From Labilibaculum sp. K2S (lineage in GTDB: Bacteria > Bacteroidota > Bacteroidia > Bacteroidales > Marinifilaceae), in assembly GCF_030372765.1 (NCBI RefSeq), contig NZ_JAUCMW010000001.1, positions 404,832 to 468,831 of the forward strand: a stretch of DNA of 64,000 nucleotides. The letters are read 5' to 3'. Position 1 is the first letter of the stretch; each line of letters starts with the position of its first letter. Below, piece by piece: positions 49,839 through 59,091 of the stretch. The position numbers and the translations under genes are program-made. A model generated the notes under the pieces. It ran no database searches, was not told the origin of the DNA, and worked only from the letters and a program-made list of their open reading frames with translations.

Positions 49839-49881
49839 ATTCTTGTTTAATTAAAGCATTAGAGGATGTTGTTCTTTTCCG

Positions 49882-49889
49882 TATATTTG
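49882..49889 (+). promoter_or_regulatory. -7 element for the GH92 gene
   Basis: TATATTTG fits TAnnTTTG and lies 79 bp before the chosen GH92 start. No clear -33 partner was found. Confidence 0.45.
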
Positions 49890-49968
49890 ACGGCATAATC
49901 TCCAAAAGCCAAATTTCCATATTGTTTCTGATCTTGTGAAAAATCAGAAATTCAAATTAGTAGAAAAT

Positions 49969-52152
49969 ATGAGATTATTAGCCACTTGTTGGGCAATGAT
50001 TTGTCTTTTTGCATGTAGTGAAAAGAATGTTGAAAGCGAGAACAAGCTTACTGCTTACGTAAACAATTTTGTCGGGACCGATGGTCCGGGTAATACTTAT
50101 CCGGGGGCAGTTGCTCCTTTTGGAATGGTTCAGTTGAGTCCTGATAACGGTTTGCCCGGATGGGACAGAATAGCAGGTTATTTTTGGCCTGATTCTACCA
50201 TTGCTGGATTTAGTCACACACATTTATCGGGAACCGGAGCGGGAGATTTGTACGATTTGTTGTTCATGCCAATGAACAGCCGTTTTACTGAAAGTTTAAC
50301 TCCTGAAGGCGATTACCGTCCCTATTCTAAATTTTCTCACAACAGAGAGGAAGCATCACCCGGATATTACAAAGTTGATTTGTTAAGCTCCGGCATTGTT
50401 GCAGAATTAACTGCCACCAAGCGGGTGGGATTTCATCGCTATACTTTTTCCGAAGATGAAAAATCGCAAATTATCCTGGATTTAGGATTCAGAATGAATT
50501 GGGACAATCCGTATGCGACACAAATTACCATCGAAAATGATTCTACCATTTCCGGATATCGGAAATCCAATGGATGGGCCAGAGATCAGCATGTGTATTT
50601 TGTAGCTCAGTTCTCCAAAGCTTTTAAAAGTGCTGATTTGTTCGAAGCCGGAAAAAAATCAGTAAACAGTGAAGTGAAGGGTGCAAAAACCAGGATTGTT
50701 GCTCATTTTACAACTACGGAAAAGGAACAAATATTGGTAAAGGTGGCTTTGTCATCGGCTTCGGTAGAAGGTGCAAAGAAAAATCTGAAGGCTGAACTGC
50801 CGGCATGGGATTTTGAAGCTGCAGTTAAGAGCGCCGATCGGGAATGGCAGAAAGTACTTTCACAGATTGAAATTACCGGATCGGAAGTTCAGAAGGAGAT
50901 ATTCTACACCAATTTGTACCATTTGTATTTGACACCATCCTTGCTTTCGGATGTTGATGGAATGCACAAAGGAGCAGATGGAAAGAATCACAAAGCCGAA
51001 GGATTTGATCGTTACGATACCTTTTCCTTGTGGGATACCTACCGCACGGCTCACCCTTTGTATACTATTTTGTGTCCTGATAAAGTGGAAGATTTCATCA
51101 AATCATTTTTGGCTCACTACGATGAAACAGGCTTGCTGCCGGTTTGGTCGTTGGCAGGAAACGAAACCAACATGATGATAGGTTACCATGCCGTACCGGT
51201 AATTGTTGATGCGTATTTCAAAGGAATTGAAATGGATGCTGAGAAAGCTTACACTGCTTGTAAAGAATCAGCCATGGAAAAAGGCAGACAGATTGATGAG
51301 TACATGAAATTAGGATACGTTCCTGCCGATGCAGAAGGGGAGAACTGGTCGGTTTCCAAGACACTGGAATATGCTTACGATGATTGGTGCATTGCTCAGT
51401 TTGCAAAAGCATTGAACAAGGAAGATGATTGCCAATATTTTTTGAAGCGTGGTGAGAACTGGAAGAATTTGTATGATCCGAAATCAACTTTCTTCCGTCC
51501 GAAAGATGAGCATGGCAATTTCATTCCCATTTTTGTTGCAAAAAATTACACCAATTACTATTGTGAGAGCAATGCATGGCAGTACTTCTGGTATGTGCCG
51601 CAAGATATTCCTGAATTTATCGCCACAGTGGGTAAGGATAAGTTCACTGCCAAGTTGGACTCTATGTTCACCTACTATCCGGCAACGACCGACGACCTGC
51701 CTATTTTTAGTACGGGAATGATTGGTCAGTATGCACATGGCAATGAACCTAGTCATCATGTGGCTTACCTTTTTAACCATATCGGTCAGCCGGAAAAAAC
51801 ACAGGAAATGGTACGCCGAATAATTACTTCTCAATACACAAACAAGCCTGATGGGTATTGCGGGAATGAGGATTGCGGGCAAATGTCAGCTTGGTTGGTG
51901 ATGTCTTCGCTGGGGATTTACCCAACAAATCCGGCCAACGGAATTTACGATTTAACTTCTCCATCGGTTGAAAAGGGTGTAATTCATTTGCCTAAGGGAA
52001 AAACATTTACCATTTCTACGGAGAATCAGGGGGAGCAAAATCATTACATTCAGGCTGTATATCTCAATGGTGAAGAATACAAAGAGCTTACAATTACTCA
52101 CCAACAGCTGATGCAGGGTGGTGAGTTGAAGTTTGTTTTGGGTGCTCAATAG
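49969..52152 (+). CDS. GH92 alpha-mannosidase lipoprotein
   Basis: About 727 residues from the ATG at 49969, which gives a compact signal with lipobox LFACS; a GTG at 49936 is less likely. GH92 hallmarks: GTDGPGNTYPGAVAPFGMVQ near the N-terminus, GFSHTHLSGTGAGDLYD, WDTYRTAHPL, GNEPSHH and GNEDCGQMSAWLVMSSLGIYP. These calcium-dependent exo-enzymes remove alpha-linked mannose from N-glycans or mannans, in the periplasm or on the surface. No SusCD genes are nearby. An EEP-family gene follows 45 bp downstream in the same transcript. Confidence 0.95.
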   Translation: MRLLATCWAMICLFACSEKNVESENKLTAYVNNFVGTDGPGNTYPGAVAPFGMVQLSPDNGLPGWDRIAGYFWPDSTIAGFSHTHLSGTGAGDLYDLLFMPMNSRFTESLTPEGDYRPYSKFSHNREEASPGYYKVDLLSSGIVAELTATKRVGFHRYTFSEDEKSQIILDLGFRMNWDNPYATQITIENDSTISGYRKSNGWARDQHVYFVAQFSKAFKSADLFEAGKKSVNSEVKGAKTRIVAHFTTTEKEQILVKVALSSASVEGAKKNLKAELPAWDFEAAVKSADREWQKVLSQIEITGSEVQKEIFYTNLYHLYLTPSLLSDVDGMHKGADGKNHKAEGFDRYDTFSLWDTYRTAHPLYTILCPDKVEDFIKSFLAHYDETGLLPVWSLAGNETNMMIGYHAVPVIVDAYFKGIEMDAEKAYTACKESAMEKGRQIDEYMKLGYVPADAEGENWSVSKTLEYAYDDWCIAQFAKALNKEDDCQYFLKRGENWKNLYDPKSTFFRPKDEHGNFIPIFVAKNYTNYYCESNAWQYFWYVPQDIPEFIATVGKDKFTAKLDSMFTYYPATTDDLPIFSTGMIGQYAHGNEPSHHVAYLFNHIGQPEKTQEMVRRIITSQYTNKPDGYCGNEDCGQMSAWLVMSSLGIYPTNPANGIYDLTSPSVEKGVIHLPKGKTFTISTENQGEQNHYIQAVYLNGEEYKELTITHQQLMQGGELKFVLGAQ

Positions 52153-52197
52153 TAAAACCTGTAAATTGAAATTGTAACACAATTAATAAAAACAATA

Positions 52198-53034
52198 ATG
52201 AAAAATTATTTCTTCTTATTGCTGGTTTTGTTTGCATTTGGATGCACAGAACAAGAACAGACACAAACATTCATGACTTACAATTTGCGCTATAACAATC
52301 CCGGTGATGGGGTGAATTGTTGGGACGCAAGAAAAGCCAATGTTGTTGGTTTGATTACTAAATATCAACCTGATGTTTTTGGTACGCAGGAAGGCTTGAA
52401 CGGTCAGATTACTTATTTGGACAGTGCGCTGACGGATTATTCATATGTTGGAGTGGGGCGCGATGACGGAAAACAAAAAGGTGAGTACTGTGCTGTTTTT
52501 TACAAGCCGGCAAAATATGAAGTAGTTAAGCAGGCAACTTTTTGGCTGTCGGAAACTCCGGAAGAAGTATCGGTAGGATGGGATGCAGCTTTGGAACGTA
52601 TTTGTACCTATTTGCTTTTGGAAAACAAACAAAGCGGGGAGCGGTTTTATGTATTCAACACTCATTTCGATCATATAGGCGAATTGGCCCGACTGAACAG
52701 TTCTAAATTGATTTACAGTAAAATTACCGAGCACAATCCAGAAAAATATCCTTGTGTTTTAATGGGTGATTTGAATCTGACTCCTGAAACTGCAGCCATT
52801 CAATATTTAAGTGAGGTATTGGATGAAACAAAAAGTTTGGCTGGCGAAAATTGCTCAGGTCCACAGGGAAGCTTTAATGGTTTTAAACATACCGAACCGG
52901 TTACTGATCGAATCGATTATATATTTATCAGCAAAGGCGATGGGGTAGTGAATCAGTTTAAAATTATTGATGATCAGGTAGAGGGAAGATATCCTTCTGA
53001 TCATTTGCCTGTTTTTGTTGAAGTAGTGTTGTAA
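52198..53034 (+). CDS. Endonuclease/exonuclease/phosphatase-family lipoprotein
   Basis: 278 residues with lipobox FAFGC near residue 16. The EEP fold shows MTYNLRYNNPGDGVNCWDAR, QPDVFGTQEGLNGQI (metal Glu), FNTHFDHIGELARLNSS, LMGDLNLTPE, and terminal SDHLPVFVEV (catalytic His). Exported members of this subgroup are common in Bacteroidota next to glycosidases and are probably phosphatases or phosphodiesterases rather than nucleases; the substrate is unknown. It is co-transcribed with the GH92 gene and ends at a strong terminator, which fits release of phosphate or sugar from a glycan. Confidence 0.9.
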   Translation: MKNYFFLLLVLFAFGCTEQEQTQTFMTYNLRYNNPGDGVNCWDARKANVVGLITKYQPDVFGTQEGLNGQITYLDSALTDYSYVGVGRDDGKQKGEYCAVFYKPAKYEVVKQATFWLSETPEEVSVGWDAALERICTYLLLENKQSGERFYVFNTHFDHIGELARLNSSKLIYSKITEHNPEKYPCVLMGDLNLTPETAAIQYLSEVLDETKSLAGENCSGPQGSFNGFKHTEPVTDRIDYIFISKGDGVVNQFKIIDDQVEGRYPSDHLPVFVEVVL

Positions 53035-53049
53035 ATTACTGTAGATAAA

Positions 53050-53083
53050 GAACCCCTCAGACTTTCAGCTCTGAGGGGTTTTA
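53050..53083 (+). terminator. Terminator of the GH92/EEP operon
   Basis: AACCCCTCAGA pairs with TCTGAGGGGTT (11 bp) and is followed by T residues. It may also serve the convergent MscS gene ending at 53104. Confidence 0.9.
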
Positions 53084-53103
53084 TATTTCAACAATATTGC
53101 AAG

Positions 53104-53895
53104 CTAATAAAGGCCGTTTTTAGTAAGATCCTCAATTGTTTTTATGAGAATCTGCGACTTAATCTGCAAGTGATAAGCTTTGGATTTTGATTTAAAAGTA
53201 TCTATCCAATACAAGATTTTCATGTTCACAGTAGTTGCAGTAAGTTCATCAATAACGATCATGGGTTTTTTGTCGCCACTCAAAACCTCTGGTACTTCAG
53301 CTAAATTACTTTTAATAATGTCTGAAACTTTTTTAAAGTCGGTATTGTATTTTAGGCCAATGTTGATTTCATATCGTAAAAAACCGTCAATTGTATAGTT
53401 GAATAACGGAGATTTAATGATCTGAGAATTTGGGATGAATACATCCTTTCCATCTAGTGTTTTAAGAATACTTTCCCGAAGATTAAGCTCACTCACGTAA
53501 CCAATTGTCCCATTTGTCTCAATTAGGTCGCCGACTTTAAACGGACTCTTAAATGCCATTAATATCCCGGAAAGAAAATTTTCACCAATATCTTTAAAGG
53601 CAAAACCAATTATAAATGTAGTGATTCCGGCACCAGCCATAATGTTTTTGGCTATTCCTCCCAGTCCTATGATATGAAGAAAAAAAACAAATCCGGTTAT
53701 GGAGATCATAAAAGCAACAACTTTTCCCAAAAATTCAGCAAGTAGGGGATTTTTTGTTTTAGGCTTAATTTTTTTAATTGCGATTTTCTTTATTAGCCAC
53801 GAAACCAGTATAAACAAGAACAGGACGATTCCTCCCAATCCAATTTTGGGCAGTAGTTCTATTGTTTTGTTTGATATTTCCTGTAATTCGATCAT
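53104..53895 (-). CDS. MscS-family mechanosensitive channel, second copy
   Basis: 263 residues. N-terminal helices at about 18-40 and 58-80, then the MscS pore block GITTFIIGFAFKDIGENFLSG and a beta domain with FKVGDLIETNGTIGYV. The C-terminal domain (about 170-263) includes the DELTATTVNMKILYWIDTF strand pair. It is unlike the channel at 34748, so not a recent duplicate. It lies 49 bp downstream of the APC permease gene on the same strand and may be co-transcribed. Confidence 0.92.
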   Translation of the reverse strand: MIELQEISNKTIELLPKIGLGGIVLFLFILVSWLIKKIAIKKIKPKTKNPLLAEFLGKVVAFMISITGFVFFLHIIGLGGIAKNIMAGAGITTFIIGFAFKDIGENFLSGILMAFKSPFKVGDLIETNGTIGYVSELNLRESILKTLDGKDVFIPNSQIIKSPLFNYTIDGFLRYEINIGLKYNTDFKKVSDIIKSNLAEVPEVLSGDKKPMIVIDELTATTVNMKILYWIDTFKSKSKAYHLQIKSQILIKTIEDLTKNGLY

Positions 53896-53944
53896 GTTTG
53901 TTCAGATTTAATTGTAAGAGTAAAATAAGATCTTCGAAATGAAT

Positions 53945-55711
53945 TTAAATGATCAGTCTTACGCCACCTAAATCTTCGACTTTATAAAGGAAATGATCTC
54001 CCGGTGATGCAATGAACATGAAGTTGATGGGAACTTTCCATTTATTCGATAGTTCTTTGATCAGAACAGGTCCGAATTCTCCTTCAACAATTAAGGCTTC
54101 CACATCAATTTCCGGGTACTCTTCGTCGATGATTGCAACCATTTTTTCAAAACTGCTTATAAACTGCGATTCATCTACGTTGGAAGGAGTGGCCACATGA
54201 ACTATTTTTAGGCTTTTTGTGTGTTCGTTGTTTTTAATATATAACATTACCTTATTTAATACGGCTATATTATCACGTTTTGCAAAGTAGACGAATTGCT
54301 GGGCGTTAATTGAATTAATTACATTGTTTAGGTGGGTACTAATTTGCAGAAACCAGTTTTTAATGTAATTAAAAATGTAAATGGAGACCCCTAATAAGGC
54401 TCTTAGTATAGCAACCCGATTTAGCATTACAGAAATGAAAATAATGGCCGGGATAAAATAACTTAGAAATACGCTCACATTCGAAGGAGCATTTTCACTC
54501 TGAGGTTTCATCATAATATTTCCAATAAGAGCAACTACTACAGCTATAATAGCTACAAAAACACTCAGCCATTTTGCTGTTTCCGGACGCGGAAGTTTAG
54601 CTCTGCGAACCTTTAGCAGAATATTACCAAATCCGAAAAGAAACATAACCGATAGAAAGGAAATGGTATAAACTCCGGCTAAAACCCCCACATTACCATT
54701 GGTAATCAGTAGAACGGAAACCGAAAGGATAAAGAACATAACAATGATTCGGTACGAACTGCCTTTTTTGTTTTTTCGCAAGAAAAATTGTGGTAAAATC
54801 CGATCCAAAGTCATTCGTTCAAGCAATCCTGAAACACCAATGTAAGAAGTTAAAACAGCTCCGCTCAACACCAAAACAGCATCAAGAGAAACGAGTGTTG
54901 ACAACCATTCTCCGGATGATAAACTACCCATGTGCGACAATAAAGTTGTAGAATATTCTGATCTAATTTCCGGAATAGGAACCAAACTTAGGGCAAGAAA
55001 TGCCATTAATGGGTTGATGATACTTACCACAATCCACATGTTTAAAAGTGTTTTCCGGAAAACTCCCGGTTGCTGTTCTTCTACAAAATTCGCAGAACTT
55101 TCGAATCCGGATATGCCCAGCATAGAGGCAGAGAAACCCAAAAATATTGCCATGGTAATACTGCCTTCTACAGGCAGGTTCCAATTTTCAAGGAATTGGG
55201 AAAATCCATTTTGAAACAAATAGATGATAATAAATAATGCCAATACGGACAATGAAAAGAGATGGAAAATAAAGATGCCGGTAGCCACTTTCGCGGATTC
55301 TGTAATCCCGGATATGGTGAGGACTGCAAAAACCAATAGGAGACCAACCGTAGCCATAATAATAGGCAGCTGAGTAAAAACGTGATGAAAGTAATGCATT
55401 GCTTCGTTTGCCGAGATCACCGCAGTGGCCATGTACGAAAGTATGGTTAGGGTTGCGGCTAAAGAAGCTGTTGATTTGCTTGTGGTGTTTAGCAATGCAT
55501 TGTATGCACCTCCGTTTAAAGGAAGAGCACCAACAACTTCTCCGTAAATTTTTCTGAAGAGAAATAGAACCACGGCCACAATGAGTAGGGTGATCCATGC
55601 ATACTGACCTGCAAAGCCAATGGATAAGGCGGATACATATAGTACGGAGGAGCTGATATCATTTCCGCAAATAGCGGTTGAAGCTAAAACGCCAAGTTTT
55701 TTCTTGTTCAT
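53945..55711 (-). CDS. APC-superfamily permease with C-terminal soluble domain
   Basis: 588 residues. About twelve transmembrane helices (1-450) with the APC glycine-rich first helix (ASTAICGNDISSSVLYVSAL) and GALPLNGGAYNALLNTTSKS. A cytoplasmic C-terminal region of about 110 residues follows (LKIVHVATPSNVDESQFISS, EIDVEALIVEGEFGPVLIKE) whose alternating strands and helices resemble a universal-stress-like alpha/beta fold. Transport of amino acids or a polyamine is likely from the family. The soluble tail may be regulatory. A MscS gene follows 49 bp later. Confidence 0.87.
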   Translation of the reverse strand: MNKKKLGVLASTAICGNDISSSVLYVSALSIGFAGQYAWITLLIVAVVLFLFRKIYGEVVGALPLNGGAYNALLNTTSKSTASLAATLTILSYMATAVISANEAMHYFHHVFTQLPIIMATVGLLLVFAVLTISGITESAKVATGIFIFHLFSLSVLALFIIIYLFQNGFSQFLENWNLPVEGSITMAIFLGFSASMLGISGFESSANFVEEQQPGVFRKTLLNMWIVVSIINPLMAFLALSLVPIPEIRSEYSTTLLSHMGSLSSGEWLSTLVSLDAVLVLSGAVLTSYIGVSGLLERMTLDRILPQFFLRKNKKGSSYRIIVMFFILSVSVLLITNGNVGVLAGVYTISFLSVMFLFGFGNILLKVRRAKLPRPETAKWLSVFVAIIAVVVALIGNIMMKPQSENAPSNVSVFLSYFIPAIIFISVMLNRVAILRALLGVSIYIFNYIKNWFLQISTHLNNVINSINAQQFVYFAKRDNIAVLNKVMLYIKNNEHTKSLKIVHVATPSNVDESQFISSFEKMVAIIDEEYPEIDVEALIVEGEFGPVLIKELSNKWKVPINFMFIASPGDHFLYKVEDLGGVRLII

Positions 55712-55866
55712 TTATAGATTGAATTTAATCGTTTAGTTGGTTTAATTTTCAAAATAATTTATTTGCATCAATTTATCGGAATTATAACGAAAAAATCAAT
55801 TTTAAATAAAAATTGAAAGTACATAAAATTTAAGATTAAAATATATATTCGGAAATACAGTTTGAT

Positions 55867-55889
55867 CACCCCTTCGCCTGTCGGCACTT
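55867..55889. repeat. 23-bp dispersed repeat, copy 1
   Basis: CACCCCTTCGCCTGTC continuing GGCACTT recurs at 63942-63964 with one change (C to T). Both copies lie in non-coding sequence at the edge of gene groups. Confidence 0.7.
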
Positions 55890-55939
55890 CTCATCAAGAA
55901 GGGAAGACTTTGTTTGTGTGGGTTTATTCTTTTTGTAAT

Positions 55940-56047
55940 CACCTCAACCCCGACCCTTCTCCTCAAGGAGAAGGGAGTGTTTCATATTCAAATTTATTAC
56001 ATTAGGAAGCTGTATTCTCCTCTCCTGAAAGAGGGATAGGGTGAGGT
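55940..56047. repeat. MITE-like dispersed repeat, copy 1
   Basis: About 108 bp starting CACCTCAACCCCGACC and ending GGGTGAGGTT, so the termini are imperfect inverted repeats (ACCTCAACCC / GGGTGAGGT). An inner hairpin CCTTCTCCTCAAGGAGAAGG is also present. A second, slightly shorter copy is at 61518-61616 in the same orientation. The rest of the 55712-56127 gap shows no gene. Confidence 0.75.
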
Positions 56048-56127
56048 TCTTGAGGATTTATTCATTTATTTTGTTCGACATTTGGTTCGGGACAAAGGCC
56101 AGAGGGGTGCATTCTATTTAAAACACT

Positions 56128-56679
56128 CTAGTGCGAAACCAACACCCCAACCAATATTCCTACACCTACACCAGCAATACCAGTCAGTAATTTTTGACCC
56201 CGGGCATTCCATTTTTCTTTGCGGATCAGCTCATTGGCACGATCGAGGTTTTGTATCGAAGAATCGAGAGATTGTTGAGTGTACTGCAATGTTTTTTGCG
56301 TGCTTTCCAATGATTTTTGGGTGTATTCGATAAAATCGAGAGTTGTTTTTTCGCTTTGCCTGCAGTTGGCCAGTAGTTTGTTGTACGATAATTCGTGTTC
56401 CTCCAAACGGGTTTCGTAAGCCTTAAGCAGATTTTTGCATTCAATATTATCATCTTCCAAAGTAGCTTTGTGGATGTTCTTGTAAAACTCGTATCTCGTT
56501 TTATTAATCAGATACATGGTATCGCAAACTACAACCAACGTATCGCCAACCACAAGCTGCAAAGGCGATTGGTTTGATGTGCAATACTGAAGCGGAGATT
56601 TTTTTAGCCCCACGTGCTCTTGAGCGCCGGCAGTATAGTTAAATGCTAAAATAATCAGCAATAGTAGAGTGTTCTTCAT
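56128..56679 (-). CDS. Exported coiled-coil protein of unknown function
   Basis: 183 residues: type I signal peptide (cleavage near TAGAQ), a short Cys-containing region, a long coiled coil (about 75-150; heptads in SLESTQKTLQYTQQSLDSSI), and a glycine-rich hydrophobic C-terminus (LLTGIAGVGVGILVGVLVSH) that may insert in a membrane. Its start overlaps the stop of the upstream coiled-coil gene by the four bases ATGA, so the two are translationally coupled. No family recognised. Confidence 0.7.
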   Translation of the reverse strand: MKNTLLLLIILAFNYTAGAQEHVGLKKSPLQYCTSNQSPLQLVVGDTLVVVCDTMYLINKTRYEFYKNIHKATLEDDNIECKNLLKAYETRLEEHELSYNKLLANCRQSEKTTLDFIEYTQKSLESTQKTLQYTQQSLDSSIQNLDRANELIRKEKWNARGQKLLTGIAGVGVGILVGVLVSH

Positions 56680-57047
56680 AATTCGAATGTATTGGCGTAT
56701 TTTTGCAGTTCTTTTTTCATTTCTTCTTTTTCCAGAATCTGCTCTTTTAAAACTTTCAGTTCTTCCTTATTTCTGGTACTTCGTTGCTGTTCTTCCAACT
56801 CGAGAATATCGCGTTCGTTTTTCAGAATTTTCAGCTCATTTTCGGTAAACTCAAGTTTGTTAAGCACAAGTGTTAAGGATTGCTGTGTTTTGCCGATGCT
56901 GTCTTTTAAAACAGACAGTTCTTTGTTTACCTGATTGATGGTATTTTGCGTTTCTTTTAGTTTGCTGTTGCCCGATACCACAAAGTAGAGCACCACTACC
57001 ACTAAAATAGTGAGCACAAGAGTGAGGGCATTTTTAAATTTTTCCAT
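56676..57047 (-). CDS. Small membrane-anchored coiled-coil protein
   Basis: About 123 residues from the ATG at 57047; an in-frame TTG at 57110 would overlap the upstream gene. One N-terminal transmembrane helix (LTLVLTILVVVVLYFVVSG), then almost entirely coiled coil (NQVNKELSVLKDSIGKTQQS to the end). The topology places the coil outside the cytoplasm or inside it equally well. It is translationally coupled to the next coiled-coil gene, and both coils may pair. No family recognised. Confidence 0.65.
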   Translation of the reverse strand: MEKFKNALTLVLTILVVVVLYFVVSGNSKLKETQNTINQVNKELSVLKDSIGKTQQSLTLVLNKLEFTENELKILKNERDILELEEQQRSTRNKEELKVLKEQILEKEEMKKELQKYANTFEL

Positions 57048-57106
57048 AAGGAGTGGGGGATTGATTTTTGCTGTTTCTTGAAATATGTATTGCTTACTAT
57101 GCGAAG

Positions 57107-58498
57107 TCAATTGTTAGTTGTTAATGCTCCTTTTAAGAGCAAAACAATTTCTGACAGTTCAGAATTTGGAGCTGCGAGAATAAAATCCGGCAACACACCT
57201 TCAGTAAGTTCTCTGTTTCCGTATTGAATAAATTCTTTGGCCGAAACAACGAATGTAAGACCTGAACAGGGGAGTGTGAATGTTAAAAAATCGCCATAGT
57301 ATTTTATTGTTCCTCCGGTAGGTTCACCAATTATTTTCCCGATGTGATATCTTTTAACAGCTCCGGCAAAAGTGGCTGCTGCACTATTGCTTCTGCCATT
57401 TACTAAAACAAAAACCTCACCTGTAAATGGAGAATTGGTTTTGTGGGGTGTCTGTATCAACAGGCTGTCACCAATGTGATAAAGCGAATCTGCAGGAATA
57501 CCGGCAATCAGTTTGTAAAAGTCTGGTTTGCTCTCCTTGTATTTGCTTTTTAGTTCGAGGCTGGGACGAACCGAAATGGATGAATACTGAGAGTAAGCTT
57601 TGCTCGTTAAATAATTTAGTAAACTATCAACACTGGAGCTTCTGCCACCCGGATTATCACTTACATCAATAATCAGTTTTCCGCACTTATTTTCCTGTAT
57701 GCTATCGAAAGCATGGCGCAGAAAAGAAGCTAACTTTTCAGTATCGTAAAAGGAGGCAATTTTTAAACAGGCAAATTCATTGTTTTCAGAAAACTGCAGA
57801 CCGAAAGACTTTTCCTTTTTCGGTGGATAAAGCTTATTCTTTAGCTCAAAATATTTATCGTTAGTTACCGCTTTGCAAAGTACTGCAGAATCGAAGCCTG
57901 CTATTTTAAGTTCGTATTGTTTGGTTTCGCCGTATAACATCCAGCAGCACATTGCAAAAAGCCGCTCAACCGATTTATCGCCGCTGGTTCCGTTTTTATT
58001 GCCTGCTAAAACCCGCACATCATGCAGTAGTTGTTTCGAATCAATCGAGTTGATGGACAGAAGTTCAGCACCTGCAATTCCATTTACGGCTTGTTCGGCA
58101 AAGTATTCGTTTATATACAGTTTGTTGTTCCTGACCCGAATGCTAAACGGCATGCTAAGGCCTCCGTTCTTCATGTAATTAATTCTTGTCGAATAAGGGA
58201 AATAAAGAGCAGTATGATCATCGTCCACCTCCGATAATAATTTCGATAGAATCACAAAGCTTTCCATTTCACTGATACTATCGGACAGATGCCCGGATAA
58301 CAAATCGTATTTTGCTTGCCACTGCTTGGCGAAATCCTTATTCAAAAACTTAGGATGAACATTTGCCAGTTTCTGATGTAAAAACACAAGATCTTGCTCC
58401 ATTTCCTGTTTTGCGAAATAGTTGGGCACATATTGTTGAGCCACAGTAAGATGCTGCAAACAAATGTACATTACTACAAAACTAAGTGTTCGTTTCAT
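57107..58498 (-). CDS. S41-family peptidase (tail-specific/CtpA-like)
   Basis: About 463 residues from the ATG at 58498, which starts a signal peptide (cleavage near TVAQQ); an earlier in-frame start would overlap the neighbouring gene. The S41 catalytic region is about 260-450: CLKIASFYDTEKLASFLRHA, KLIIDVSDNPGGRSSSVDSL, and VNGRSNSAAATFAGAVKRY containing the presumed nucleophile Ser, then GEPTGGTIKYYGDF. No clear PDZ domain is visible. Such enzymes process periplasmic proteins. It lies between a GRAM-like gene and the coiled-coil pair, all on the minus strand. Confidence 0.85.
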   Translation of the reverse strand: MKRTLSFVVMYICLQHLTVAQQYVPNYFAKQEMEQDLVFLHQKLANVHPKFLNKDFAKQWQAKYDLLSGHLSDSISEMESFVILSKLLSEVDDDHTALYFPYSTRINYMKNGGLSMPFSIRVRNNKLYINEYFAEQAVNGIAGAELLSINSIDSKQLLHDVRVLAGNKNGTSGDKSVERLFAMCCWMLYGETKQYELKIAGFDSAVLCKAVTNDKYFELKNKLYPPKKEKSFGLQFSENNEFACLKIASFYDTEKLASFLRHAFDSIQENKCGKLIIDVSDNPGGRSSSVDSLLNYLTSKAYSQYSSISVRPSLELKSKYKESKPDFYKLIAGIPADSLYHIGDSLLIQTPHKTNSPFTGEVFVLVNGRSNSAAATFAGAVKRYHIGKIIGEPTGGTIKYYGDFLTFTLPCSGLTFVVSAKEFIQYGNRELTEGVLPDFILAAPNSELSEIVLLLKGALTTNN

Positions 58499-58536
58499 GA
58501 TTCTGATGATTTTCCGAATTTGTAACTGGCTTATTT

Positions 58537-59049
58537 TTACTTTTTCAATTGCTTCAGCCATTCATCCCGGTCGTTCAGCACCAAATCGTATTTCGTATTG
58601 TCTTTTGTTACTACCCGCAAGCCATTGTCCATAATTCGGCTTGTTTTTCTTTTACTGATTTCTGTAATCTCACTCAACTCTATAGACGTTTCACCCTTTT
58701 GAAAATTGTATTTGTGAGGGTTGAAAATCAATCGTTTATTGGTTAAAAACAACTTGCCTCCAACAGCTACCAAAGCTCCACGAAACAAACTGGCACCATC
58801 TTCAAAAATGATCGTTTCATCGGCATGCATTTCTGGATTTTTAACTTTAGAAAGCATTTTTGGCACTAGTTTTTCCAACACGAAGGGAAAACCTATTCCA
58901 AACAGTATCGTGAAAAATAGGGTCTGATATAAAACACTCTTGATGGTATAAAGGTCAAATATGTAATTCAGAAGCAGAAGTACAATCCCATAGGGGATGC
59001 CAGATAACAAGACAAATATGATTCTTTGTTTAAAATTTAATTTTTTCAT
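58537..59049 (-). CDS. Membrane protein with GRAM/PH-like domain
   Basis: 170 residues: two transmembrane helices (about 10-32 and 40-62), then a cytoplasmic region resembling a bacterial GRAM/PH domain (FRGALVAVGGKLFLTNKRLI, TSIELSEITEISKRKTS, GLRVVTKDNTKYDLVL, DRDEWLKQLK). Bacterial GRAM-like domains bind lipids or peptides; the role is unknown. First of four minus-strand genes that include the S41 peptidase, and probably co-transcribed. Confidence 0.7.
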   Translation of the reverse strand: MKKLNFKQRIIFVLLSGIPYGIVLLLLNYIFDLYTIKSVLYQTLFFTILFGIGFPFVLEKLVPKMLSKVKNPEMHADETIIFEDGASLFRGALVAVGGKLFLTNKRLIFNPHKYNFQKGETSIELSEITEISKRKTSRIMDNGLRVVTKDNTKYDLVLNDRDEWLKQLKK

Positions 59050-59091
59050 GGGATTGATTATTAGACTATTTTTTGTTATTTATGTTTATTG

